Assembly (NCBI GenBank): GCA_027623325.1
Contig: JAQBXY010000004.1
Coordinates: 1-64,000 of the forward strand
Source: Gemmatimonadota bacterium
GTDB taxonomy: Bacteria; Gemmatimonadota; Gemmatimonadetes; Longimicrobiales; Gaopeijiaceae
DNA: 64,000 bases
Reading direction: 5' to 3'
Shown: in pieces, positions 27,363-34,809 of the stretch
How the letters are laid out: each line of letters starts with the position of its first letter
How positions within the stretch are numbered: the first letter of the stretch is position 1
Translations under genes and position numbers: made by a program
The notes under the pieces: model-generated
Database searches by the model: none
The model's input: the letters and a program-made list of their open reading frames with translations, nothing else
Told to the model about the DNA's origin: nothing

Positions 27363-27911
27363 CTAGAGCGCCTCGAAGACCCCGGTCTCGCGGTTCTTTC
27401 GGACGTTGTCCCACGAGAAGACCCGCCCGTTCATCGTGATGTAGACTCCCGGCGGTAGGACCTGCACCACCGTCAACGCGCCGCCAAGGTTGAAGAGCCC
27501 GTCCGAACTTCCGAAAGCGATGGGGATCATCGCACCGGTGAGGACAATCGTCTTGTCGGCCACCTTTTCGGCCAGCACACGCGCCGTATCGACCATCGTG
27601 TCCGTGCCGTGGGTGATCACGATATGCGGCTCGACGGCATCTCGGCAGCTCGCTGCGATGACATCCCGATCCGCGTCGGTCATCTCGAGTGAGTCGACCA
27701 ACATGAGGGTCTGGACCTGCACGTCGAGGCGCGACCGACCCATCGCGAGCATATCCGGCAGGTGCGTGTCGCGGAAGTCGAGCGTCGCGTGAATCTCGTC
27801 GTACTCTTTGTCGAACGTGCCGCCGGTCACGAAGAGTCGAATCGTCGGCTTCAGAACCTTCCGACCGCTCTTTCCTTCCCGGGAAGGATCTCCAGACACG
27901 TGGTCCACCAT
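27363..27911 (-). CDS. small single-domain asparaginase-like protein
   Basis: This 182-residue protein has only the N-terminal domain of type I/II asparaginases. T-G-G-T-F-D-K (29-35) carries the nucleophilic threonine, T-H-G-T-D-T-M (100-106) the second Thr/Asp pair, and K120 the catalytic lysine, so hydrolysis of asparagine or another amide is plausible. The C-terminal domain of full-length asparaginases is absent. The chosen ATG makes the gene overlap the end of the metallophosphoesterase gene by 61 bases; the conserved domain begins near residue 22, so a later non-ATG start is possible. It is the last gene of the thyX-led run. Confidence 0.8.
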   Translation of the reverse strand: MVDHVSGDPSREGKSGRKVLKPTIRLFVTGGTFDKEYDEIHATLDFRDTHLPDMLAMGRSRLDVQVQTLMLVDSLEMTDADRDVIAASCRDAVEPHIVITHGTDTMVDTARVLAEKVADKTIVLTGAMIPIAFGSSDGLFNLGGALTVVQVLPPGVYITMNGRVFSWDNVRKNRETGVFEAL

Positions 27912-28642
27912 CCTGTGAGGATCGTCTCGACGAACTGTTCGGGAAGCTCTTCATCCCTCATCTCATTCGCCAGAGCCTCATGATCATAGTGGACGGGAAT
28001 GAAGTCGACAGCGAGTCGCCGTCCCTCGGCCTCGATCAACGCATACCAGACGTTCGTGCGCCCGTCGTTGGCCGGCCTCCCGAGCACTCCCACGTTCACG
28101 AAGCTTTTTGCATCGCCCCACTGGCGCCACCAATGCAGGCCGGTATGGGTGCCTAGAACGACGTCGGCCTCGACATCCGTGGCGAGCTTGTCGAGGAAGT
28201 GAGTCGGCGTCGATGACTCCCAGAGGAACTCGTTCATGCGACGGGGGCTGCCGTGACAAGCGAGCGCTTCGAGATCCCCGAGTCGGAAACGAAGTGCCTC
28301 GGGCAGGTCGCCCATCCACGTCCGATTCTCGAGAGCGGTGCGGGACAACGTGTACTGGTACGAGAGACGCGCGAAGTGATTGTCGCGCGGGTCCGTATAC
28401 CCGCATTGACAGTCATCCAGGGCTTTCGCCACGGAGTCGTCGTAGTTGCCCTTCACCACGCTCACATCGTTGGCCCGCAACAGAGGAAAGACCTTGTCGG
28501 GGTTGGGTCCGAACGCACCGAGATCGCCGAGGCACATGATCCCGTCCACGCCTCGACTTCGCGCATCTTCGATTGCGGCGGCGAGAGCCAGGTGATTCGA
28601 GTAGATGCCCCCGAAGACAGCGATGCGGTTGTAGTGCGGCAT
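27851..28642 (-). CDS. metallophosphoesterase-like protein with altered metal-site motifs
   Basis: This 263-residue protein resembles the YfcE/calcineurin-like fold. G-D-L-G-A-F-G-P (39-46), G-N-Y-D (65-68), C-H-G-S-P (129-133) and the G-T-H-T region (164-167) correspond to motifs II-V. Motif I, usually D-x-H-G-N, reads G-I-Y-S-N (12-16), so the first Asp and His ligands are replaced, and GNHD has Tyr for His. A central C-Q-C-G-Y-T-D-P-R-D segment (78-87) is not part of the ordinary fold. The start at 28642 follows the radical SAM stop by eight bases. It may have different metal chemistry or only bind its ligand. Confidence 0.8.
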   Translation of the reverse strand: MPHYNRIAVFGGIYSNHLALAAAIEDARSRGVDGIMCLGDLGAFGPNPDKVFPLLRANDVSVVKGNYDDSVAKALDDCQCGYTDPRDNHFARLSYQYTLSRTALENRTWMGDLPEALRFRLGDLEALACHGSPRRMNEFLWESSTPTHFLDKLATDVEADVVLGTHTGLHWWRQWGDAKSFVNVGVLGRPANDGRTNVWYALIEAEGRRLAVDFIPVHYDHEALANEMRDEELPEQFVETILTGWWTTCLEILPGKERAVGRF

Positions 28643-28650
28643 GGACGAGG

Positions 28651-29562
28651 TCACGACCACTCCGCACCGAAGCCGGGCATGTTCGAGCAAATCGCGCCAT
28701 TGACCCAACAGGTGTGACAGGCCTGTTCGGAGAGTCTCGCTGGCGCAGCCACGGCCTCATCCAGGGTGTCACCGAGGCGGCCGGACGGGTAGTCGAGCAG
28801 GATCGGACACACCCATACACCCGCGTTCGTGACGAGCCTGGCGCTCGAGCAGAGCAGTAGGTCAGCGGGATACTCGAGCATCATCTCCGACGTAACACGC
28901 TCAGTCGCGTTATATCCGCGGCTTCGCTCGGCCTCGGCTCCGATCCTGAGCGGTGGGAGAATCTTCAGCCGTGCACGCTCGTATCCTACCGTCCTGAGCA
29001 GCGCCCTGAAGTCGTCGAGTATTGGATCCGTTTCATGGTCCTTCCAGGACTGCATAGCCGTGATGATCGGGAGGAAGCCGGCCGCGGCGAGTCTCCCAAT
29101 CGCGCCGAGCGCCCGGTCGAACGTGCCTTCACCACGAATCGAGTCGTTCATCTGCGCGTTCACGCCGTCGACGCTCACTCGAAGTTCGAGTGTGTACGGA
29201 GACCCTGCAGCCAACTCTGCCAACGCCGACACCGTCCGCTCCGGCAGTAGCGTCGCGTTCGTCAGAACGGTTGCGGGCCCGATCGCCAGCGTGTCCTCCA
29301 AGATGTCGATCATGTCTCGGTTCATGAACGGCTCGCCACCGGTGAAGTAATACTCTTTCACACCGAGGCGAATGGAATCTTCCAACGCCGTCGCGACCTC
29401 GTCGCGCGTCAGAAACCAGAACGAGTGATTCACGGGGGAGCACGAGATGAAGCAGTGCCTGCAGCGGAGATTGCACACTGTGCCGGAGACCTGAAACCAG
29501 AGTTGATCGAGCGCGCGGAGTGGGACCTCCGGAGGGGCACCGACGTGAGCTATCTGGCTCAT
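28651..29562 (-). CDS. radical SAM protein with SPASM-like C-terminal cysteines
   Basis: The 303-residue protein has C-N-L-R-C-R-H-C at 30-37, the Cx3Cx2C cluster ligand set of radical SAM enzymes. T-G-G-E-P near residue 75 is the SAM-binding glycine motif. Five more cysteines (238, 252, 282, 285, 292) form a SPASM/twitch-like pattern that would hold an auxiliary iron-sulfur cluster. This subfamily often modifies peptides or proteins, but no precursor peptide is visible nearby. It lies 18 bases downstream of thyX and 8 bases upstream of the metallophosphoesterase-like gene, so it is probably cotranscribed with them. Confidence 0.9.
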   Translation of the reverse strand: MSQIAHVGAPPEVPLRALDQLWFQVSGTVCNLRCRHCFISCSPVNHSFWFLTRDEVATALEDSIRLGVKEYYFTGGEPFMNRDMIDILEDTLAIGPATVLTNATLLPERTVSALAELAAGSPYTLELRVSVDGVNAQMNDSIRGEGTFDRALGAIGRLAAAGFLPIITAMQSWKDHETDPILDDFRALLRTVGYERARLKILPPLRIGAEAERSRGYNATERVTSEMMLEYPADLLLCSSARLVTNAGVWVCPILLDYPSGRLGDTLDEAVAAPARLSEQACHTCWVNGAICSNMPGFGAEWS

Positions 29563-29580
29563 CGGCGTTCGGACTTCACG

Positions 29581-30567
29581 TCACTCGAAGCTACTGGGCA
29601 CCGCCTCGAACATCTTCGCGGCCATGTCGTCCGCCGAGCACATCGTCGACAGATCGAGGTCGAAATCGGAGTGTTCAGGAGGCCCCAGCTTTTCGACGAA
29701 TTCCTGAACCTCTCGAGCCGAAAGTCCCGCGGCCTTCATCTGATCGACAGACAGGGTGACTCCGTCCCGGGCAGCGACACCCTCCCCTGCGGCGACGACG
29801 AGCTTCGAGAGTACCTCGCGCTCGACCCTCGTGAACTTCTGCGCCTCCAGGCCATAGTCGATCCACGCTTCGTAGGACAGCGGAGCGACACGCCGGACCA
29901 TGGCCGCGATGACTCGTGCGAACTGCTGAATCTCCCACTGCGCTCGTGAGTCGACACGAAGTGTCAGGAAGTGAAGAAGGTTGTGGAGGTCGATCTTCCA
30001 GTACCACTGCGTGTAGGTCGACACCGGTAGGTCGATCCGCGCGATCTCGCGAGCGACATCCTCCCCGAGCATCCACCCATACGCGTCGCCGGCGTCCGCG
30101 CGCAGCCGCTCCCACCGCTCCACCGCCTCTGCATAGACCGAGTCGGAAGCATCCCCTTCCCGACCCTGGTTGTTCGACCGACTCTGAAGCGCGAATTGGC
30201 CCTTCTCCGGCGTGTAGAACAGGAGAGGCATCAACGAATAACGAGCAGACAGTTCATTGACCGACGCTGTCCGGTGACGGATCCACTGCCGCGCCACGAA
30301 CATGGGCATGGCGCAATGGAACTTGAACTCGACCATTTCCGACGGGGTGGTGTGCTGGTGCCGACGAAGGTACCGGACGAGGCCGCGGGTCTGAGAGACC
30401 TTCCGCGTACCAAAGCCATAACTGACCCGGGCGGCACGCTCGACATCCTCATCCGACCCCATGTAGTCGACGAGCGAGACGAAACCGTGATCCAGGACCG
30501 GGAAATACCCGCCCAGAATCTCTTCGGCGGCAGGAACGGTTGGTCGCTTCGTTTCCATGATATCCAT
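29581..30567 (-). CDS. thyX: FAD-dependent thymidylate synthase
   Basis: ThyX makes dTMP from dUMP with methylenetetrahydrofolate, FAD and NADPH. The signature R-H-R-T-A-S-V-N-E-L-S (97-107) is intact. The 328-residue length exceeds many ThyX proteins (about 220-260) because of a C-terminal extension after residue 250 that is rich in charged residues. Downstream His, Arg and Gln residues of the active site lie in the helical second half (for example L-R-V-D-S-R-A-Q-W-E-I-Q). It appears to be the first gene of the thyX-radical SAM-phosphoesterase-asparaginase run. Two in-frame ATGs (30567 and 30558) could serve as the start. Confidence 0.95.
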   Translation of the reverse strand: MDIMETKRPTVPAAEEILGGYFPVLDHGFVSLVDYMGSDEDVERAARVSYGFGTRKVSQTRGLVRYLRRHQHTTPSEMVEFKFHCAMPMFVARQWIRHRTASVNELSARYSLMPLLFYTPEKGQFALQSRSNNQGREGDASDSVYAEAVERWERLRADAGDAYGWMLGEDVAREIARIDLPVSTYTQWYWKIDLHNLLHFLTLRVDSRAQWEIQQFARVIAAMVRRVAPLSYEAWIDYGLEAQKFTRVEREVLSKLVVAAGEGVAARDGVTLSVDQMKAAGLSAREVQEFVEKLGPPEHSDFDLDLSTMCSADDMAAKMFEAVPSSFE

Positions 30568-30593
30568 TGCAGAGAGCGGCGTCTTCTCGCCGA

Positions 30594-30599
30594 AATATA
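30594..30599 (-). promoter_or_regulatory. possible -10 box TATATT upstream of thyX
   Basis: On the minus strand TATATT lies 26 bases before the thyX ATG, within the 39-base gap after the AhpD-like gene. No convincing -35 box is present at the expected distance, so it is tentative. If real, thyX has its own promoter independent of the upstream gene. Confidence 0.3.
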
Positions 30600-30606
30600 C
30601 ACTCGG

Positions 30607-31203
30607 CTAGACGGGGTCGAGCCCCCAGGGCCGAATGAAGTCCTCAGCCTCTACTCCGAGCGCGTGCGCGACCCGTGTTATGTAGTTGAAGTACCCGATC
30701 ACCTGGGTGGCGTCGTGGATCGCCTCGTCATTGAAACCGTGAGAGCGAAGTTCATCGAGGTCCTCAGGCCCCATCGATTCCCTCAGGTGCGAGAGCTTCT
30801 CCGCGTAACGGCACAATGCCTGATCTGCCTCAGTCAGTTCCGCACTTCGCCAATCTCGCGCGATCGCGTGAACGAATGCGTCGGCCCTCGCTTCGCTATC
30901 GAACATCTCCTCGACCTCGGCCCGGAGGTCATGCGCGTGCGCCTGCGTTCAGTAGAAGCAGTCGTTCGCCTTCGCGGTGACGACGGCGAGCATCTCGCGC
31001 TGCCAACGAGCGAGCGGGGACGAAGCGACCATGAGGGCTCCATAGAACTTCATGGATGCGTCCATCGCCCTCGGGTTCAGGCTCATGATGTGGACGATGT
31101 GCCAGACTCGTCCCGCACGCTCAAGGGCCTGGTCGAACTGTTTCTTCAGGAAGCCGGTCGCTTTCGCGATCTCGATCTGTTCGATGTAGGGCATGAGCGG
31201 CAA
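30607..31203 (-). CDS. candidate AhpD-like selenoprotein (UGA read as selenocysteine)
   Basis: Two half-reading frames join through TGA at 30949-30951 into one 198-residue AhpD/carboxymuconolactone-decarboxylase-like protein of the peroxidase-related family. The active-site spacing E70-x11-C82-x2-U85-x3-H89 equals E-x11-C-x2-C-x3-H of AhpD, and the UGA sits exactly at the second cysteine. The frame continues T-Q-A-H-A-H-D-L after it, as in Cys homologues. A hairpin with SECIS-like geometry follows. AhpD-like proteins with Sec were reported from marine metagenomes. The TTG at 31203 has GGAG seven bases upstream; ATG 31194 is the alternative. A Cys-to-stop mutation (TGC to TGA) or sequencing error is the rival reading. 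Confidence 0.75.
30913..30930 (-). promoter_or_regulatory. candidate bacterial SECIS hairpin
   Basis: In the mRNA, GACCUC and GAGGUC form a perfect 6-bp stem around a 6-base loop CGGGCC with G at its second position. The stem begins 18 bases and the loop 24 bases after the UGA, within the 16-37 base window usually given for bacterial SECIS loops. The element lies within the coding frame, as it must for SelB-dependent decoding. Confidence 0.65.
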
Positions 31204-31227
31204 CGTGGTTCTCCGCCCTCGAGCGCG

Positions 31228-31640
31228 CTACCCCGTAGGCCGCTGGAATGTGATAGCGAACGAGACCCAAACGGGGACGGGCGCGTCACCGTTCGAGTCT
31301 CCTCGACCTTACCCGCCGCATTGATGAAGAAGTAGACACGAACGGTCCCGCCGATTCCCGCCTCGCGCAGAAGGGGCGGATACTCGGCCATCATGGCATC
31401 GATCACCTCTTGCCGATTGGTTATGGACGGGGCCGCCGTGAAGGGCGTGAACGTCGGCCCATCTTCTACTGCGATCGGCCTCTGCGGAGCCGAAGGGCTC
31501 TCAGCCGGGGGGCTCGGAGCCGGGATGTCGATCTCCGGAAGCTCCGGGACGGGCGCGGCGGTCGCCGTCGGCGCGTTCGGTGCGACGGGGGCCACGGGGC
31601 TCTCCAGGCCGCACGCCTGCACGCCGACAACGCCAGCCAT
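31228..31640 (-). pseudogene. TonB C-terminal-type protein with internal deletion and frameshift
   Basis: The frame from 31640 has a Pro/Ala-rich spacer typical of TonB-like proteins and the start of a TonB C-terminal domain (Y-P-P-L-L-R-E-A-G-I-G-G-T-V-R-V), reaching G-K-V-E-E-T. The next expected 25 or so residues, including the S-S-G-x-x-A-L-D core, are absent. The domain ending (A-P-V-P-V-W-V-S-F-A-I-T-F) then appears in another frame, stopping with TAG at 31228-31230. A deletion not divisible by three explains this. The original frame instead runs on past 31203 into the AhpD-like gene. No membrane anchor is visible at the N terminus, so the gene may also lack its beginning. Confidence 0.65.
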
Positions 31641-31812
31641 GGTTCCATCATTCTCGCCCCGGCGGAGTCCTCCTTCGGTTGGGCTACCGTCGACGTGACA
31701 CTGGGCCTCGGGGGGCGGCGCGCAACCGATGAATCGAATCGGCCGTCCAACCGTAGGGTAGGAGTCGGCAACCGATGTCGGAAACAGCGCGCCTACGACC
31801 GAGGAGGTGCAT

Positions 31813-32019
31813 GTGGCTCAGTGCCAGGGAAAGACGAAGAAGGGCGAGCGCTGCAAGCGCGATGTCGGCGACGACGCCTCGTTCTGTACCATCCATCTCG
31901 ATCAGGCGATTCGGGCGCGTCCCGAGCGCACGGGTGAGTGGGACCAGGACGCCATCATGAAGGCCGCGATCGGCTTTGCCGTTCTCGGCGCGATCATCCT
32001 GTTCCGGTTTCGGCGGTAA
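31813..32019 (+). CDS. small zinc-finger-like protein with C-terminal membrane helix
   Basis: The 68-residue product has C-Q-G-K-T-K-K-G-E-R-C-K-R near the N terminus and F-C-T-I-H about 12 residues later, giving a C-x8-C...C-x2-H zinc-binding pattern like that of DUF5763-type small proteins. A hydrophobic helix (A-I-G-F-A-V-L-G-A-I-I-L) lies near the C terminus and ends in F-R-F-R-R, suggesting a cytoplasmic finger tethered to the membrane. The GTG at 31813 has GAGGAG six bases upstream. Its role is unknown. The 170-base stretch between it and the TonB remnant carries no gene. Confidence 0.65.
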   Translation: MAQCQGKTKKGERCKRDVGDDASFCTIHLDQAIRARPERTGEWDQDAIMKAAIGFAVLGAIILFRFRR

Positions 32020-32059
32020 GGCGAACGCGCTGACCGCAGCGGAACGCGACACAACGCGA

Positions 32060-33838
32060 CTAGAAGTGCTCCGCTCCCAGGCCAAAGCGGCGACTCCGGA
32101 AGACGTCGGGTGTGAGGAAGCCCGACCGTAGCCGATTGAGTTCGAACGAAAAGCGGAAAATCGGGCTTCCTCCCGTGGGTCCAACCGGGAATGCCATATC
32201 CGCTCGCCACACGTTGCGGGTTCCAGTCGGAAGGCCAAGGCGCAGCCCGAACCCCACCGCAGCTTGCCACCCCGAATCCAGCGCATAAGGGACGTCACCG
32301 GGCCAGACCCGACCCATATCGGCGAACGCAGTCATGCCCAGGTCGGCGCTCCGACCGGGCCACGGAAAGGCGATGCGATCCTCGACCACGAACCGAGCCA
32401 TCCGGCCTCCGGGGAACCGATCTTCGACCAGAGAGCGGACGCCCTGCCGACCGCCCAGACTGAGCTGAAACGGAAGAGAAGCCTTCCATCCGCCGGCCAC
32501 CGATCCCCGAACAAACAGGGTGTGGCTCTGGAGCCCGTCATTACGCAGGTATGCCACCAGATCGGCGTCTGCGAGAACGTCGCGAAATGCGCCTGATTCG
32601 CGACGCGATTCCACAGTCATGGCTCCGTGAAAGAGCGATGAACCGAGGGGCGCCCCGAAGTTTACGTGTGCGCGACCGAAATAGTCCTCGACGCCAGGCA
32701 CACCGTCCGGCGCGAGCAGGTCGAAGCCACGCCCGATGGTAACTCCGGCGAAGAGGCCGAGGTTGACGAGAAGTCGCTCGGTGATCCCGTCGAGACCGAA
32801 GTACTCCACGTAGCGATAGCGCCGCGTCCCCAGGTGGAGCGCGACCCGCGTTGATGCCGACGGCCGAAGTTGATCGGCGAGCGAAGCAGGCAGGGTACTC
32901 GGAAACGGCTGCAGCTCGTCGAAATTGTCCGCCACCGCCACTTGGGGCACCCCCGGAAACCGGGTCACATCCCGGGTGAGCGTAACTCCCGCGATGATCG
33001 AGTTGCCCGGATCTCGGAACCTGCGCGCGGCCGACACCTCCGCCACCTCGCGGAACTGGCGGACCAGAACCTGACTGAACGCCTCGGTTCCGTCGGTCGA
33101 ATACGCGAAGTAGTCCGTCCCGCGACCGTACCCCTGGCGAAGGGAGAAACTCCCGGTTTCGCCGATGAACGGATAGCGCACGAACTCGTTGAAAAAATCC
33201 CCCGCCCGCCCCTGGCCCAACGCGATGCTCGCGTCGGCGCGGCCGAAGAATCGAGGCGTAGCCAGGCCGAACGTGCGCGTCTTGATCTCACGCCGTTCGA
33301 AGCGGGTGAACTCTGCGAAGATCCCGCGGCCGAGAAAATTCTGCTCCGTGACTTCGAGTCGCTCGAAGTTCAGCCCATCGTCATAGGTGACGCCAAGATC
33401 GACCTGAGTCGACCATTGATCGATGGTCTGCACCACCAGCTGATGTCCACCCGTCTCGTCTTCTTCCGAGGAGATGATCGCACGCGCCAGGAAACGGTAG
33501 TCGTCGAGGAGTCGTTCCGACTCCGACACGAGGAACGGATCGAAGCAGTCGCCCACCTCGAAGAGGAGTTCGCCACGAATGAACGACGCGGCGGTGGTCA
33601 CATGCAGCAGATTCAGAAAACGAAACGTCCACGCGAGGGCGCCGATGCGGGTCGATTCCGGATCGAAGACGGGTCGACGATCGAGCTCTACGGCGGACAC
33701 GACCCCCTGGGTGCACGCAGTGCCGTCCACGCCGGGCGTCGCAACCTGAGCCGCAACCTGAGCCCCTGGGGCACTGGCGGTCAGGGCGATCCCCACGCAC
33801 ATCGTCAGCGCCCGCCACGGACTCTGCGGCCTACTCAT
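32060..33838 (-). CDS. outer-membrane surface-antigen (BamA/TamA-like) barrel protein
   Basis: The product has about 592 residues with a signal peptide ending near A-A-Q-V-A. Residues about 85-155 look like a POTRA-type domain (G-E-L-L-F-E-V-G-D-C-F-D, then E-S-E-R-L-L-D-D-Y-R-F-L). The remainder is a predicted beta-barrel of the bacterial surface antigen superfamily, ending in E-H-F with a C-terminal Phe. With one POTRA-like domain it is shorter than BamA (five) and TamA (three), so it is probably a specialised Omp85-like protein rather than the essential assembly factor. ATG 33838 was chosen; a GTG at 33847 would add three residues. Confidence 0.75.
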   Translation of the reverse strand: MSRPQSPWRALTMCVGIALTASAPGAQVAAQVATPGVDGTACTQGVVSAVELDRRPVFDPESTRIGALAWTFRFLNLLHVTTAASFIRGELLFEVGDCFDPFLVSESERLLDDYRFLARAIISSEEDETGGHQLVVQTIDQWSTQVDLGVTYDDGLNFERLEVTEQNFLGRGIFAEFTRFERREIKTRTFGLATPRFFGRADASIALGQGRAGDFFNEFVRYPFIGETGSFSLRQGYGRGTDYFAYSTDGTEAFSQVLVRQFREVAEVSAARRFRDPGNSIIAGVTLTRDVTRFPGVPQVAVADNFDELQPFPSTLPASLADQLRPSASTRVALHLGTRRYRYVEYFGLDGITERLLVNLGLFAGVTIGRGFDLLAPDGVPGVEDYFGRAHVNFGAPLGSSLFHGAMTVESRRESGAFRDVLADADLVAYLRNDGLQSHTLFVRGSVAGGWKASLPFQLSLGGRQGVRSLVEDRFPGGRMARFVVEDRIAFPWPGRSADLGMTAFADMGRVWPGDVPYALDSGWQAAVGFGLRLGLPTGTRNVWRADMAFPVGPTGGSPIFRFSFELNRLRSGFLTPDVFRSRRFGLGAEHF

Positions 33839-33948
33839 AGGCCTCACGGGCCGGTCGAACTCGATGCTTCCTCCAGCTCCTCACGAAAGCCGTGTGGAGA
33901 CGTGTCGAGGTGGTTAGTTCAGTCCCTCGACAGTGCATACCGCGCCAC

Positions 33949-33981
33949 GGCCCCGGTGTTGCGCTCGCCAGGACCGGGGCC
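33949..33981 (-). other. 9-bp perfect inverted repeat downstream of the 244-residue protein gene
   Basis: GGCCCCGGT (33949-33957) pairs with ACCGGGGCC (33973-33981) around a 15-base loop. It lies just after the stop of the minus-strand gene at 34003 and upstream of the surface-antigen gene. No T run follows in either direction, so it is not a classical intrinsic terminator. Confidence 0.4.
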
Positions 33982-34002
33982 CGCAATCACATCCGGTATC
34001 CG

Positions 34003-34737
34003 CTATCCGACGGGGATCAATCCCTCGCGTGAAGCGGTGCCCGAGAGGAAGGGGACCCAGTTGCGGACCGCGAGGCGCGCACCATCGTCCGTGACGTCGA
34101 CCTGAAGGCTGATGAATCGGTGCGCCACGAAGAGGGTGGGCATACGAATCACGCCCTGCGGCAGTAGCTGTTCCGGAGCGCGCACCGCGAGGAACCGAGC
34201 ACCCGTGCTTCCGAGGGGCGCCTCGACCTGGTGCGACTCGCCGCGAAGCACGTGCCCATCAACCGTGCGGAAGTAGTGACTCTTGAGGGGCGCAGCGGCC
34301 TCTTTCAGGTCACGAACCGCGGACGGGTTGTCGGCCCGGAAGTCGAACGCCACCTCGACCCGCAAACGGTCGATGCTCACTGGCGAAAACTCGCGGCCCG
34401 CGCGGAGTCCTTGAAGGAACTGCGACACTTCTTGGTCCTTATGGGGAAGCAACGCGGTGAGCCTCCCGGAGTCGCCCGCTTCCGGGTCGGGGGCGGCCGA
34501 CAGATAGGTCGCCAGCGACTGCCGTGAGTCCGACACCCCCATTCGGTCCATCCGTCGGAACTTGAGCGCAGCCAGCACGACCACCGGGCAGCCCTGAAGA
34601 CGAAGACCTACCAACTCCCAGAAGTGGTCTTCCTCCTGTAGCCCGAGGTAGATGGCATCTGGGTCCGGAATGAAGGAGTATCCATCTCTTACGCGCTCGA
34701 GATGCTCTTTGACGTGAACGAAATGCGGTTGTTTCAT
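34003..34737 (-). CDS. hypothetical protein, 244 residues
   Basis: The family is not recognised. It starts M-K-Q-P-H-F-V-H-V-K-E-H-L-E at ATG 34737, giving a soluble protein without signal peptide. The central part (L-Q-G-C-P-V-V-V-L-A-A-L-K-F-R-R) is a buried strand/helix pair. A beta-rich C-terminal half contains R-M-P-T-L-F-V-A-H-R-F and ends in P-V-G. The frame is open far upstream, but that part is the antisense of the synthetase gene. It is divergent from the acyl-CoA synthetase gene with a 72-base gap, so the two may share a control region. Confidence 0.6.
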   Translation of the reverse strand: MKQPHFVHVKEHLERVRDGYSFIPDPDAIYLGLQEEDHFWELVGLRLQGCPVVVLAALKFRRMDRMGVSDSRQSLATYLSAAPDPEAGDSGRLTALLPHKDQEVSQFLQGLRAGREFSPVSIDRLRVEVAFDFRADNPSAVRDLKEAAAPLKSHYFRTVDGHVLRGESHQVEAPLGSTGARFLAVRAPEQLLPQGVIRMPTLFVAHRFISLQVDVTDDGARLAVRNWVPFLSGTASREGLIPVG

Positions 34738-34809
34738 GGCGACCCTTGCACGATCGTGGGACATGGACCCTACTGCCCGACCCACTCCTTCGACAAGTCT
34801 CTTCGAATC

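Noticed and set aside
30196-31335. 379-codon plus-strand frame across thyX and the AhpD-like gene
   Set aside because: It is a mirror of two recognised genes, with composition unlike a real protein.
32870-34105. 411-codon plus-strand frame over the surface-antigen gene
   Set aside because: It is antisense to a signal-peptide-bearing barrel protein and has no recognisable motif.
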